Positions 37,849 through 49,803 of a stretch of DNA of 64,000 nucleotides are shown here, one piece after another (the first letter of the stretch is position 1; the number at the start of each line of letters is the position of its first letter). Source of the DNA: Lindgomyces ingoldianus (taxonomy: Eukaryota; Ascomycota; Dothideomycetes; Pleosporales; Lindgomycetaceae); NCBI RefSeq assembly GCF_010093535.1, contig NW_022985166.1, positions 315,933 to 379,932 on the forward strand, read 5' to 3'. The translations under genes were made by a program, and so were the position numbers. The notes beneath the pieces were generated by a model. It was not told the DNA's origin, made no database searches, and saw nothing but the letters and a program-made list of their open reading frames with translations.

Positions 37849-37977
37849 GCTCTTCTACCTGTCTACAAGCTAATAGTGGAGATTCCGAGGACGAAAAAAA
37901 TACAAGCATACGACAAGCACGTCGCGTCTATCACTAGCCCATCCCCAGTCTACGGTCATCTAATACCTTGCGGCCTC

Positions 37978-40900
37978 TCACACCTTTTTCTTCCCTTTCG
38001 GCATCCTTGCCAGCCAGTAAAGAGCCAACGCCGCGACAATGTTGAACGTGATGAACACCCACATGATGCCAAAATTGCGCCACCTGTTCCCGTAGTTAGA
38101 ACTGATGCCCGACAAGAATACGTTTGTGTCCTTGATCTTGCAGTAATTGCAGTCGCTCGTTGCTTTGGGGTCCATCAGGTAGCCCCCCGCCCTCGAGATG
38201 TAGTCCGCCATATAGTCGCCGCATGTCTGGCCGTCCGGTGGGTTGAGGTTCGTCCATTCGTTGCTCGCACACGTCACCTCAACGTCGGCCAGGCCTGTGG
38301 ACAGAACGGCCGAGATCCAGTACGATAATGGCGAGACCCGGTACAGGAAAATCCAGAAACGAGGCATTGCATCTGGCGTGGCCAACACACCACAGAAAAA
38401 GAAAATCAGAATAAAGAGAAAATTAGCGACGTTCCCGCCTTCGTCGGCTGTATCAACAAAGGAAATGCACATATGTGCGAAGGTGCAGGTAAAAAGGAGA
38501 AGCTGCCAAAATAGAAGCCACATCAATCCGGCTCGTTCTACGCCATGCCCAGTGGCATCGGCATTCTTATAAAAGCCAACAGGGTAGTAAACAAGCGCCC
38601 ACATGAAGACTGAAGCAACCGTATTCCAGGGAATCTCGGCAACAATCTGGCTGAGCATAAAAATCTTCCAGGAGTACGTTTTGGCAGGCCGTTCGCGGAC
38701 CTCGTACAGGGCGCGCTGCGTAACGAACTGCGGCATCTGTTGATCTACCAGCTGCCCGAAGATGCTGCACAGTTCAAAGATGGCAAACATTTGATTTTGA
38801 AGCCCTTGGATAGTTAGAGGAGCGTTCAGAAACACCAGGCCAACGAACAAACTGCTGGAAATGCAGAGGATAAGTTTGGAGTAGATATAAGAGGGTGCCC
38901 GCCAGTACTGTTGGAAAACACGTTGTGTAACAACAATAAATTGCCTCCAGAGCGGTGCAGCAAACTCACGGTATGAAGCGGGGTCACTATTCTCGTCCGT
39001 GGACTGCCGACCTGTACGTAGGGCTCTGAGACGTGCTAATTCGTCCTGGACGGTCTGGTACTCCGGGCTGGAACGCCAAGTTTGGTACCAGTCAACTTCG
39101 GAGAAACTGCCAGGGGCAGCACCAATTGCCTCGAGCATCCACTCAGCCGGGTTGGCGCCGGGTGGGCAAGGTGGTGCGCCGTTGCGCTCGAAGTAATCCG
39201 TGAGAATCTTGGAGTTGTCGCCAATCTCCCCTAATAGTCCCTGGTCAGTATTGCTCAGACCTCATGTACCGTCTTGAGGAGGGAAGATAATCACAAGGGG
39301 AGATGGAGCAATGGATTTCAGCCAGCTACTAACCGAAGTAGACTGTACGACCTCCCTCGGCGAGTAAGAGTAGACGTTCGAACCGTTGAAACAACATTGC
39401 GGAGGGTTGATGGATGGTGCAGAGGATAGACTGGCCTGCCTTAGAGAGCTTTTCTAGCAAGTCTAAGATAGCCCAGCTAGTCTGAGAGTCAAGACCCGAC
39501 GTGGGCTCATCAACAAAGAGCAGGACTGGTGGCTTAGCAGCCAATTCGACACCAATTGTCAAGCGCTTGCGTTGCTCAACGTTGAGACCCTCACCTAGCA
39601 CACCAACAACGGCATCGGCATACTCTTGCATATCCAGTAGCTTGATGACTTCGTCCACGTAGGCCAGCTTTTCCTCTTTCGGGATACTAGCGGGCTGGCG
39701 CAGGAGAGCTGAGAATTTCAGAGCCTGTGATGCGAAGTCAGCCCATGTGCCCCAAGGGAGCTAAAATGGCAGAGAGAAGTGTTCATCTCGTTGAAATCAA
39801 GAATGGGTCAAGGGTACTAAATACAACCTCACCTCTCGGACAGTACTAGTCAAAAGATGTAGATCTTGCTGCTGGGCATAGCCAGTCTTGCGTTGGAAGC
39901 TCTCATCACGCATCTTCCCATCTACCAGCATCTCGCCAGTAATGATACCCACACCCACACGACGATCAGCCAAACAATCAAGGAGGGTTGTCTTTCCAGC
40001 CCCCGAAACACCCATCAGGGCCGTGAGTGTACCAGGTTTAACCCAGCCATCGACGTGATCTAGGATGCGTCGAGGTTGGCCCTTAATCTTGATGTCGTAG
40101 CACACATTGTTCCAGTGGAAGACGCTTGTGGAGCCTCGGAAGGCTCCCTCTTTGCTGGATATGTACCCTTCGGGTTTCCCTATGGCTGGTACAGGGCTCG
40201 AGAGCGACTTCTCGATATCATCACCACCCTTGGCGGAAGATGGTGGAATGAAGCCTCGACGGAAGACAAGAACTTCACCCTTAGATTTCTTCGCTGTGAT
40301 GTATTCACTGGCGATGAAGTATACTAGGTGATTAAAGACAGCCATCGCGACAATGATGCCGATATTGCGCCATTTATGGCTATGGTAGTAGCTGTATGCT
40401 GAGTTGATATAGTCGTCCCCGTTCACATAGGGCTGACCGGGGACAGCGCCAACAGCGTCGCAGGCTACATTGCCCGCACTAGCGTTTGCGTAATCAGGAA
40501 TATAGGTGGAGCACGAAATGTTACGTCCGTGAAACTCGTTGACCATGAGCGATTCATAGCCATAGGCTACGGGGTTCACATAATTGATCCACCGACACCA
40601 GCTCGGCATGTAGTCAACTGGGACGACGAATCCGGTAAAGATAAGTAGGGCAAGCAGCATAATCGACGCGGGAACCATAGCCTGCTGCTCGGTCCGTGAC
40701 AGCGAGGCGCTGAAAATATGTCAGGGCTTCTCTGTGCGTTTTTTCATTGTCTGGACAACTTACACAGATCTAAAGATTCCTGACATCGCCATAACAATAA
40801 GAAACACCACCATCAGGTAATAAAAGAAGGGACCGGACCCTCGATTAAGGTTGGTCATGAAGTAAAACACCAAGTTGAAGGAGACTGCGTTGAGGATTTT

Positions 40901-42773
40901 CATTGGCAAATCAACCAAGACGGAGGCATATGATTCGGCGGAGGGATGGTAGAACGCATAACGGGACTGCTTTTCCACGATTGGCCGTTGAGCGTACAGC
41001 GTCAGAATCTCGAGCATAGAGGAGAAGGCATTGAACAATATGGCCATAAAGAGGACAACAGCGCGGCCATAAAATGTGCCCGTATTGTTGCCCATGTTGT
41101 AGAACAAGGACGACATAATAAGACCCATGATCGTAGTTCCTATCATCATCCCGATGGTTTGCCAGGGATCTGCCCTTAGTCGCCTAAAGCCGCGCCAAAC
41201 ACACAGCCGGACCTGTTGAGCGTACGTCAGGGTGTATGGCGACTTAAGTCGCTGTCCGTTGGCCTGGTGTGACTTCTTGAGTTGTCGAAACGTCTCAGCG
41301 TCAGGGCCACCTATCATATGTTGCGTCTTGTATTCATCAATTTCGACTTGCAGGGCCTTATATTCATGGCTGTTCCCCCAGGCGTCTGCAAACTCGTCAG
41401 GAGTGCGCGGCGGGTTGCAACCGGGGCGAGTGATGCGCTCTGCCGGAAAAGTCATGGATGTGAGGAAGTCAGGCGTTGTTTGACGTGCCGGACACTCAAA
41501 CCCAAGATTTATGAAGTACTCCTTGGCCTTGGATGCAGGCCCAAAGTAGATCTGGCGTCCCTCATAGAGAAGCAGCGCCTTATCAAACAGATTGTACGCG
41601 CTCTGGGGTGCCTGGTACATGGATACAGCGCATGTCTGGCCAAACAACTCAGACTGGAGCCTCAAGGTCTTACAGAACTCAACCGCATTGGCAGAGTCTA
41701 GACCACGCGTTGAGCTTCAGTTGGTGGTAAGTGTATATTCCCGTCTACGAAGAGAAGCACTCAGGGGTGTCACTCACTTGTCCCAGCACTGAAATGGGGC
41801 GTGTGCCAGAGTCGCTTCGGCAATGGTGACACGCTTGCGTTCTCCTCCCGAAACTCCTCGTGTATACTCGTCTCCCACTTTGGTATGGATCGTATGGCTA
41901 ATGCCATACATGGCCATGACGACATCTCGAAGGTGCTCACAGTAGCTATAAGAGTGCTATCAATACCTGGTTACAAGATAAAGGGGACCAAAAGACTGAA
42001 AGAACATACTCATTCCGATTAATGCCCTGCGGCAGCTCCTTTTGGCAGCGTGCACGTGATGCAAAAGTCAATGTCTCCCCAACTGTCAAATGAGGAAAGT
42101 GAACGTCGACCTCAGCAGTGTAGATGGCATCACCTCGATGCGCAGTGTGCATTTCATTGGCGGATATGCCTTGGTAGTTGAAGTACGAAGCCTTATTGAC
42201 GTGGATGCCGTTCGTCTCTCCGGAGATGGTCTTCAGGAAGGTCGAGCAACCAGAACCAGGTGGACCCAAGACAACACACATCTCACCGGGGCGGATGAGT
42301 CCATCAAACTGGCGCAGAATATCGATTCGGGTGTGGCCTGCAGTGCTGGAGAAGAGGCGGCGGGCCATACCTGGCAGAGCTAGCCAAACGTTGCCGACAT
42401 CTTTTTGGAAGTCGGTCGGCGTGCCATACCCGAACACGTTCAGATTTTGGAAACACAGTCCAACACGGCGGAAGCTCTGGCCGCGTTCCTCAGTGGTTTT
42501 GACGATATGCGTGGCCCACGCGCGCGCGTTGAATTTCTCTCCGTGCGGATTCAGGGGAGAATTTAGGTCATTGCTTCCAAAAATGGGTTTGCCTTCAGGG
42601 CCCTCCAAACTCACGGCTGAGTTACGCGTGTATTCACGTGCAAGCTCCTGCACCATGGAATGCTGTGACTCCATCGATTTAGGTCTAGCCGGTTGAGTCC
42701 CGTCGGTATATGTCTCCAACGTAGCCCGTCCCGGGGGTAATGGGTTTCCAAAATTCCCTAACGGCGTCGACAT
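37978..42773 (-). CDS. PDR-type (ABCG) ABC transporter
   Basis: Six exons: 42010-42773, 41778-41945, 40764-41714, 39833-40709, 39334-39724 and 37978-39230. The introns are 64, 63, 54, 108 and 103 nt and the product has 1467 residues, normal for fungal pleiotropic drug resistance full transporters. The order is NBD-TMD-NBD-TMD. NBD1 has the family's degenerate Walker A ([12 protein letters not shown]), signature [13 protein letters not shown] and, across a splice, [17 protein letters not shown]2 has canonical Walker A ([11 protein letters not shown]), signature-region [12 protein letters not shown] and Walker [14 protein letters not shown]. Each TMD has about six hydrophobic segments, with a Cys-bearing extracellular loop in each half. 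It should export hydrophobic compounds across the plasma membrane by ATP hydrolysis; the substrate cannot be told. The intron-4 acceptor choice (39725) restores [15 protein letters not shown]. An upstream in-frame AG would add 12 residues. Confidence 0.95.
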
Positions 42774-44164
42774 GGTGCCCTATCGAGCTGGGAGGATTGA
42801 TCTGGCTCTTCTGGAGGATTTATGCCACCGCAATGTGAAATCGAGACAGGTTGTGGTGGCTGGTGAGAAGACGCGCCCGGAGAATGAAACAGGAGCAACT
42901 GACGGTGGGAATAGTGTTATGAAAGAAGAGTGCAAGAAAAATGAAACAAATATTCTGGAAAAGTTTTGACTTATACCGGGGCAGGCTACAGCATCATTGA
43001 GCCCGATATCGCCGCCCATGTCCGTTTACGCCCGCACATCCCCGAACAAAGAAAAGGGGCTCGCGGGTAGCAGACGTCCTCCTGCCCAACATGTGTGGCT
43101 TTATTGGCGGCATAGTAGAAACATTCTTGGACTCTTGGGCTTGAATCATGAGATATGATTGTTGCAGTTGAGCCAAAAGCGCTTCAACGCGAGGGCCATG
43201 GAACTTCATCCGTACTGCCCGTGAACTCAAAGTTCTCATCACAGAGATTGGGTGGATCACGGAACCATCACTGCCATGAGAACAGGAGACCTAGGAGACA
43301 ATACCATCAATAGACCTCTATGCTCTGGTTGTTTCCTCCCTGAAGATGGATGATCTTAATAGGCCACTTCAATTAGTTCAAAGCAGCTGCTACCTCTCGC
43401 TCAAGCAACTTGACGAGATCCCTACAATTAGTTGATTTTAGACAACAAACAGCAATGCTGATTGAACTTATATCGATGCTAAGGGAGATCATGAAGATTT
43501 GAAGCAGAAGCATTGGTATTAGACGTATTTTGTGACGAATAGACTTGGGTTATGATAAGTGTTATTTGAAGAGATATCTGGGCTATCTCGCTCTTTGCAA
43601 ATTGCAAGCGCCATCATTTATGGTGGTGGTTGGACCGGAAGCGTTGAAAGAGTGCTGATGGAAATAACAGTGCACATTATTGAGGAATTACAAACTCGCG
43701 CTTTGTGACCAAGAGAAGTTCATCACAGTTCTATGTATCAAGACATGCCCAGGTGAAAGGGATAGTCAATACTACCGCGGAACGGACTGTCCCTCACAAG
43801 ACATGAATCTCCCCAACGTGGTGCCCTGAGTCGCGCAATCAATCTAAAATTCCGTACTCACCATTGCCCGCATTGAAATGGGTATAGGAGGGAAAGAAAG
43901 AGGAGAGAACCTACTACACCCACTGCATTCACTGCCAACATCCCTATATCTGTCTATCCCTAACCGGGGCTCAACGCCACACTAATCAACCTCTTCTTCT
44001 CAAAGTGGATCTTGCGTGTCAAGTGGCTCAGCGAAGCCGTACGTGAAATATGGGCCGGGAGCCATCCTATCCGGCCTAAGCTGCCTAGGTTTGAAGAGAG
44101 TGTAAAATTTAATTTTGTTAAACTACGAGACAAGCACAGCAGCAATTCTGTGGCTTGGAGGTAG
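42774..44164. other. Upstream region of the transporter, no convincing gene
   Basis: Holds the transporter's promoter. A minus-strand frame at 42994-43260 contains a helical-looking stretch (VEALLAQLQQSYLMIQAQE), and plus-strand 43430-43700 has coding-like pieces broken by stops. Neither can be assigned. I could not confirm any regulator binding site. Confidence 0.45.
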
Positions 44165-44485
44165 TGCGCATGCCGACGACATTGGCGTTGATGGTACGCA
44201 CGGCAGCCGGGGAGGCGGACAGGATCGGACCGATTTTGGCGCCGGTGTCCGCGTTCGCGATGACAGTGTTAATGTGTGTTATGCCGTGAGTGGGTTGGCG
44301 TAATCCAATCCCGGGTTTAGCCCCGATTTGATAGTGATGAGTTTGCTGCCGGAGGTTGTGGGGATCGGAGTGAGATATTTGGAGTTGAGGGCGCTGTAAT
44401 CGCGGATAGCGGTGATAACGGTATTGTTTAGACAGACCAGGAGGGCTTCAAGGATGCTACGGCCGATGCCTAGAGTGCGTATTTG
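44165..44485 (-). pseudogene. Short-chain dehydrogenase/reductase remnant
   Basis: The minus-strand translation starts LGIGRSILEALL and NNTVITAIRD, the N-terminal Rossmann half of classical SDRs with the GIG of the nucleotide loop. After a frameshift near 44290 it continues HGITHINTVIANA, GAKIGPIL and SPAAVRTINANVVG, matching the NAG-containing region and following helix of the nor-1-like fungal ketoreductase group. The NAG motif reads NAD here. The 5' end and the catalytic Tyr-x3-Lys half are missing and stops interrupt. The gene is dead. It lies upstream of the transporter and could be a lost member of a metabolite gene group. Confidence 0.7.
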
Positions 44486-46148
44486 CCTGTTATTTCATTG
44501 TGGGCCGGTAGAACGCGGAGTGCGCTAATATGAGAAAAGACATATCTCAAGTTGGACCAGGGATTGGCGCTGCTCTATAGTCCAACATTGCTGTGTTAGT
44601 TAAAAGGGAGTCGGTGGTTGCCAGGGGAAATCTTTGACTTCATGAGCTTGGTGAGCTTGATAGGTATTTTACATGAGTAAATTTTGAAGCCGGGAAATGG
44701 CGAAGAGGTTTGGCGGATTGAGAAGTCTTAGAACACAAATACGGCGTAGTGTTTTGTTCCGGGGCAACTATTGGATTGCAACGTTCCCTATGGCATAGAG
44801 GCGCGAATCTGTTGGTAGGAGTACGATTTGAAATACGCCGTCGTGCCTGAAAATACACGACGGTGTAAGAAGTCTTCGCCAACATTACTTCAAAGCTTTG
44901 AATTCTCCTTTCCGAAGAACACGCTTGATGAGATTGGCGGATATGATAATGTGACTAGCGTCGGGTCACTTGATTGGATTTATGTGTGCCTCTCTGAGTC
45001 ATGCCCATCCCTATCTGGGAGACAGAAGTAATTTCACATGCCTAGAATATACTTCTAGACCATGTATCGAGAATAAACTTCTTCTAAATCTCCAACGGAA
45101 CGGACCTCACATTTGAGAGGCCCACTTTCTCTTCCTAACGAAGCCACTTCTCAATGGCATCGTAGTAAGAGGCGGTCGCGTCATGGGAGTTCAACTGCCC
45201 AACTGCTTATTCGAGGGATATTCTTTTTTTTAATGATAATTCGCATAGCAGTGCTATGGTACGTGGGCTGCGACATGTTAGGGCGTCTTTTTTTGTCAGC
45301 TGTGGTCGTTGGGGAAGACATCAACCCAAATTTCGAGGTTCGCATCGGTATTATTAGGCTTTGTGAGATGTCCAGAACAACATCCTCCTCATTTTATGAT
45401 CTTGGGAGTCAATTAGACTAATATACGCTATCTTGGTCGATGCACAGAAATGCCACATTCCCTGGCGTTCCCCGTAGTTTTAATCATCGATCTTTCGATA
45501 CCATCGTGCCACATGGCAATGCGTGAATATGTGGAGTCAGTCGGAGAGAATGTGGTTTTCGGTATGCATTGCTTGCACGACAGACTCGGAAGCACATACT
45601 GTAGCAACCAAGCAGCGGGATAGCAATTTTTGATTGGAGTTGTCCCTAGGGACTCTATTTCACTTGTTATTGCTTCACCCTCTGCATAACTGGATTCTCG
45701 CTCTTCTGCTACATCCTATGCACCTTCGAGGATATATCATTCCACTATTTTGAACTTGTGGGCAAACGATATCTTCATTGTGCCTAAAGACTCGTACAAA
45801 CTGGACAAATGTCAAGCCTGTGCACAGCATTGCGCCGTACGATCGCACTCACCCAATACCGCGGATCGAAAAATATACGGATCTACATTATACGAAAAAG
45901 AACTCGATCACAACTTCAAGGTCAATGTTCTTGAGGCGCTGGAGAGTTAGTAAATCCCACTAAAGCTCTCTCGCAACATACGCAGTGCATCGTTACGCGC
46001 TCGAAAATTTCTCGTGGTCCACATTGATGCACGCCCTCTAATCCTATATAAACCGCTACAGGCCGTCGAAAATATCGTCATTAATAAGACCGGCTAACCT
46101 CAAATCTCAATCTCACATGCAACCATTCCCGCATTCCATCTCGGGATC
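44486..46148. other. Gene-poor DNA
   Basis: About 1.7 kb of normal composition with only short frames in all directions. I recognise nothing. A TATATAA box at 46045-46051 lies about 100 bases before the next start codon and may belong to that gene's promoter. Confidence 0.4.
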
Positions 46149-47380
46149 ATGAAGTTCTTCAGATTAAGCCTGAGCGTCGCCGCTCCAGTATGCAGCATCG
46201 TCGGAAATCCCGTGGCCATCACAACCGCGCTTTCCGCGTACTACGGAGTCGTCACACCTAACTTCAGCATATCTCAACCCCTGTTTGTGCGCGTATGCGG
46301 TGGTGACCCTCCCAACCCCTCAGACGATGCCTGGAACAAAGCGGTGTACAAGGGTAAAACGCTAATGAAGCAGATGCTAGCGAACGACCACGACGCCGGC
46401 CAAATGTTCAGGCCACCCCGAGAATCGGCGGAGTCAGAGTTCCTGACTTATCCACGTTAGTACCACCGCCAGTTCCGTCTTTCCACTCCAAATTTGGAGA
46501 AATGATTGGAATGAGAATGAGACCAACAAAAGTACAGAGGACCTCGACAAATGGGGGTACAGTCAACTCGACTACGATCCCTACTACGATTTCGACAACT
46601 CCCTCCCCCTCAAGCCGGCTTTAAACGACCTTGGCGTCAGCGACAAGAAGTTCGGAGAGAATGGTGGAAACAACTGGGCCTGGGTGTGGGAGCATGATGT
46701 TGAGAAGATAATAGATGGAACGACGTATCCTGTAAGGATTGGGGTGGGGGGTGTTACTCCAATAACAGACTTGTGCTGACTGAAATATAGGTCACTGAAG
46801 CTCGATATACGACTGTGCTGAATCCGGTTGACGGTGGTGAGTCAAGCCATCCCTTTCAACCCACCTCACTCCAGTGTAGAAACAGTGCTGTGCTGATGAG
46901 TCGATAGTAATATTTGCCTGGGGGAAATACAGCCCTGGGTACATGGGGTCCAAGAAAACGCCGCCCGTCACCGTCCTCCCAAGACTGAAGTCTTGGTCCG
47001 ATATTGCTTTCCTGCAATGGTGGGGACTCACCTGCACGACGAATCCTAGAAACCTTCATTACGTCTTTTCTACACCAGTGGAGAACACCACAACGCAGGC
47101 CATCATCTCACGCGCTATTTCGACAACGGGGAACAAGCTGACGACATGGCCGGGCGTGACGTTTGGCATGGACACAGATCAAGGGAAAGCCATTCTGGCG
47201 GCGCCGAATGGTGTCGGTGTGGCATTTTTGCTTTCATCTCATAAACGACAGATGGGAGCCAAGGTGGTCGAAAAGGTTACCGTGTTCCAGGATGCGGGGA
47301 AAGCGGTGCCCCGACCTCCGAGCCTTCTGTTCTATATCAAGGACGCGTTGCCGTCGAAGGAGGGGAATCCGGCGGAGTAG
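46149..47380 (+). CDS. Hypothetical protein, possibly secreted
   Basis: Four exons by my reading: 46149-46455, 46538-46731, 46791-46836 and 46908-47380, giving 339 residues. Introns of 82, 59 and 71 nt have donors GTTAGT, GTAAGG and GTGAGT, and phases agree throughout. Introns 2 and 3 carry good branch-like CTGAC/CTGAT sites. Intron 1 is the weakest and could instead reflect a frameshift. The N-terminus (MKFFRLSLSVAA) could be a signal peptide. The body is rich in Tyr, Trp and Asp (YDPYYDFDN, NNWAWVWEHDVEKI, FLQWWGLTC) with no family motif I know. The function is unknown. The gene converges with the glycosyltransferase at 47762. Confidence 0.65.
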
Positions 47381-47761
47381 GGAAGGGAAGAACGGCCAGG
47401 GGCGGTTCTGGATGTGCATGTTGGGTCCTCGCGAGATGGTATTCGAACGAGGGAATGACTAGTGCTGCGCTTGTAGGGAGCTGATCATTCGGTCTGCTGC
47501 TCCAGTATTCAGCACGTCCACAAACAAATCCCAACCAATCCACGAGATTTTACAAGATACTATAATTAAGTAGTCTGTGGGTATCGCAAAACAGTCCATG
47601 CAAGTCCCAGCCTATAGCCCAAACTCCATTTAAGCAAGATCAATCAATCGATCATCCATGTGTGTTTATTCTCCTCAATGTATTCTCATGCTCATGCTTA
47701 CCCAAGTCCATGTCTGTCTTGCAAGTGAACTGTCGCCGTCTTTACCTCTGCCTGCCTATTA
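47381..47761. other. Intergenic DNA between convergent genes
   Basis: About 380 bases between the stop codons of two convergent genes, presumably holding both polyadenylation regions. No gene seen. Confidence 0.6.
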
Positions 47762-49216
47762 TCACCGAATTTGCGGTGCAAGCCACGTAGCCTCTTCACA
47801 AGTATCATGAATATCCTCTTCAATCTTAAACCCCAACTTCGCCATCTTTTCAAGCTCCCATCCGGAGATGAATTCTCCTTGTCCGCCATTCTCCTTATCC
47901 ACGCTGTTTCCTAGCTTTATGTATGGCGCGAATCGGCACACCGTCTGGGAATACGAGTATTGTAGACAGTTCGCGTCTTTTGCACACTCGGAGCCACATG
48001 ATGAGGCTGATTTGTGGCAGGGACGGTCGTTGGGTTGCGGGGCTTCGGAATGATTGTCCCAGAATTCAAGGGTCGGGCCGTCGCGGAGGTGGGAATGGGT
48101 GTAGGCAAGGAGGGAGGAGTAGACGAAGGTTTTTTGAGTGTATGGCCGAGTCCTACAGGTCAATGATTAGCCTGGGAAGGAGTGCAGTGGAAGGGGTAGT
48201 GCTCACCTCTCCCATTTCCACAGAGACTCCATTTGCTCCGGCGACACCCGATGCAGGGACAACAAAGGGACGCACCATCGCTCTTTGTCTACTTTCAACG
48301 ACTTCAACTCGTCGCCGGAGAACGTCGGATAGAGCGATTCCATCTTCGTTCCCGTTGCATTTAAGATTGCGTACCCCAGTACCGCATCTCCGCAACAGTC
48401 CGCTTTCACCCAATCTTCGTAGCGGACGCTCAACGGCCTGTGGGCAATGCTATCGGACCCTCCCTTCCCCTTGTCCGGGATTAATTTCTTCATCAGCCCC
48501 TGAGACAAAACGAATCCAGCGCCGCCGTACGCGAACCACCGGCCGTCAGATCCAGCGGTCGGAGATCCCATGTAATGTGGGTCATTAGGGTCGAGCTGGT
48601 CCAGCAAGCGGAAGAGCGTGTCCCAGAAGTAATAGACATCCGACTCTAAAAAGACGTACCACTTGGCACGCGGATTAACTTCGTGGGCCTTGTCAACCAT
48701 AGGCAAGAATTTGAAGCGGTCGAGTTTCCAGCCTTCTCTAGAATAGCCGACGGCGCTTCCTTCTTCCTGCGCTTTTTTATTCCTAGCATAGGCCTCGAAA
48801 TCAGAGCTGTTGACTGCATAGGAAGAAGGTAGCTCTGCGAGAATGTCAATGACTTCGTGGTCGCCGATCTTCTCCGTGTGGTCTGAAACGACGATCAGAT
48901 TAGTGATGCAGGAGGTGACAGTCGCGAGATGCGCCTTGCTTTTCGCAGCATCGCCGGCACCGGTTTTGAGCACAATTTGAATGTCGTCGAGAAGCTTTGT
49001 AGGAAACCCTTTACAAAAGTCGGGATTCGGGTCACCGATGCTGGGACTGCTCAGGGGCGGGAAGAACGACTTGGTCTTCTTGGAATAAAAGGGCGACGCG
49101 GAAGGGGACTGGCGTGAGGAACGCGACAAAGAAAAGGCAACGAAGAGAAAAACGACGACAGGAAGAAGAAAGCGGAGCGGTCTCCTTGAGAACTTCGAAC
49201 GCGCCGTCATGAGCAT
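47762..49216 (-). CDS. GT31-like fungal glycosyltransferase, type II membrane protein
   Basis: Two exons, 48207-49216 and 47762-48152, with a 54-nt intron (donor GTGAGC, acceptor TAG), giving 466 residues. I start at the ATG at 49216 because it puts the hydrophobic anchor (FLLPVVVFLFVAF) at residues 16-30, as expected for a Golgi type II enzyme. An in-frame ATG at 49297 would add 27 residues. The catalytic domain has WYVFLESDVYYFWD, an acidic metal-binding segment of the DxD kind, and GGAGFVLSQG, as in fringe-like GT31 enzymes. EDWVKADCCGDAVLGY follows. The C-terminal exon has a cysteine-rich PAN-like segment (CGSECAKDANCLQYSY). Expected role: transfer of a sugar onto glycans or glycoproteins in the secretory pathway; donor and acceptor unknown. 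Confidence 0.85.
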
Positions 49217-49803
49217 GGCGGGCGATTGAATGCGATCTGCAAAAAAATGTAGACGCAAAAAGAGAGATGAAGAACGACGGACTGGGAGTCTCAACAACGA
49301 GGGGTTCTAGCTCGGGCAAATTTACCTCCCTGAAGGTGCAGCGCCGCGCCGTGCATCAGTCATCCATTCCGGAAGCTCCCTGAAACGTATTTGTGGCGGC
49401 GCTGGCCAGATGTTCAGCCTCTCATGAAGCGGGCGCTGGATGGGGTTTGGTGCGGATCGGGCCTGACTCGAAGGGGTAACTTACTCGAACGCTCAGAAAA
49501 CGGGCGAGCTTGTCGTGCCATCTTGTTTGGACGACAATCCTTCGGCAGTGCAACCCTCGTATTGCAACCGTTAGGGGGGAATGTGGCTAAGCAAAAACAA
49601 TTTGTCGCACGGTGCCAATTTTAGATTGGTCACATAAGAAGGACGGCATTTCCGACCGAAGCATGGGAAAGTCAAACAGCAGAGGAAATACGGACGAAAA
49701 TACTGGAAGAAAAACCTCCCCTGCGATAACCTACTGTTGTATCCTCACGACGAGCGCATCGTGCATTAATCAATTCCAGTGTATTTCCTGGTTGTTATAT
49801 TCA
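49217..49803. other. Upstream region of the glycosyltransferase
   Basis: About 590 bases between two minus-strand genes. It holds the glycosyltransferase promoter and possibly its 5' UTR. No gene seen. Confidence 0.5.

Noticed and set aside
39200..39245. Exon 6 of the transporter starting at a GGACTATTAGG position
   Set aside because: That acceptor inserts extra residues; the AG just after CTATT gives the usual YFGEIG junction.
43774..43781. Drug-response element (TCCGCGGA-like) upstream of the transporter
   Set aside because: The site reads ACCGCGGA, differs at one base, lies about 1 kb away and is a single occurrence; chance is likely.
45113..45421. 102-codon plus-strand gene with a hydrophobic stretch
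   Set aside because: No recognisable sequence, no supporting exon and no consistent start context.
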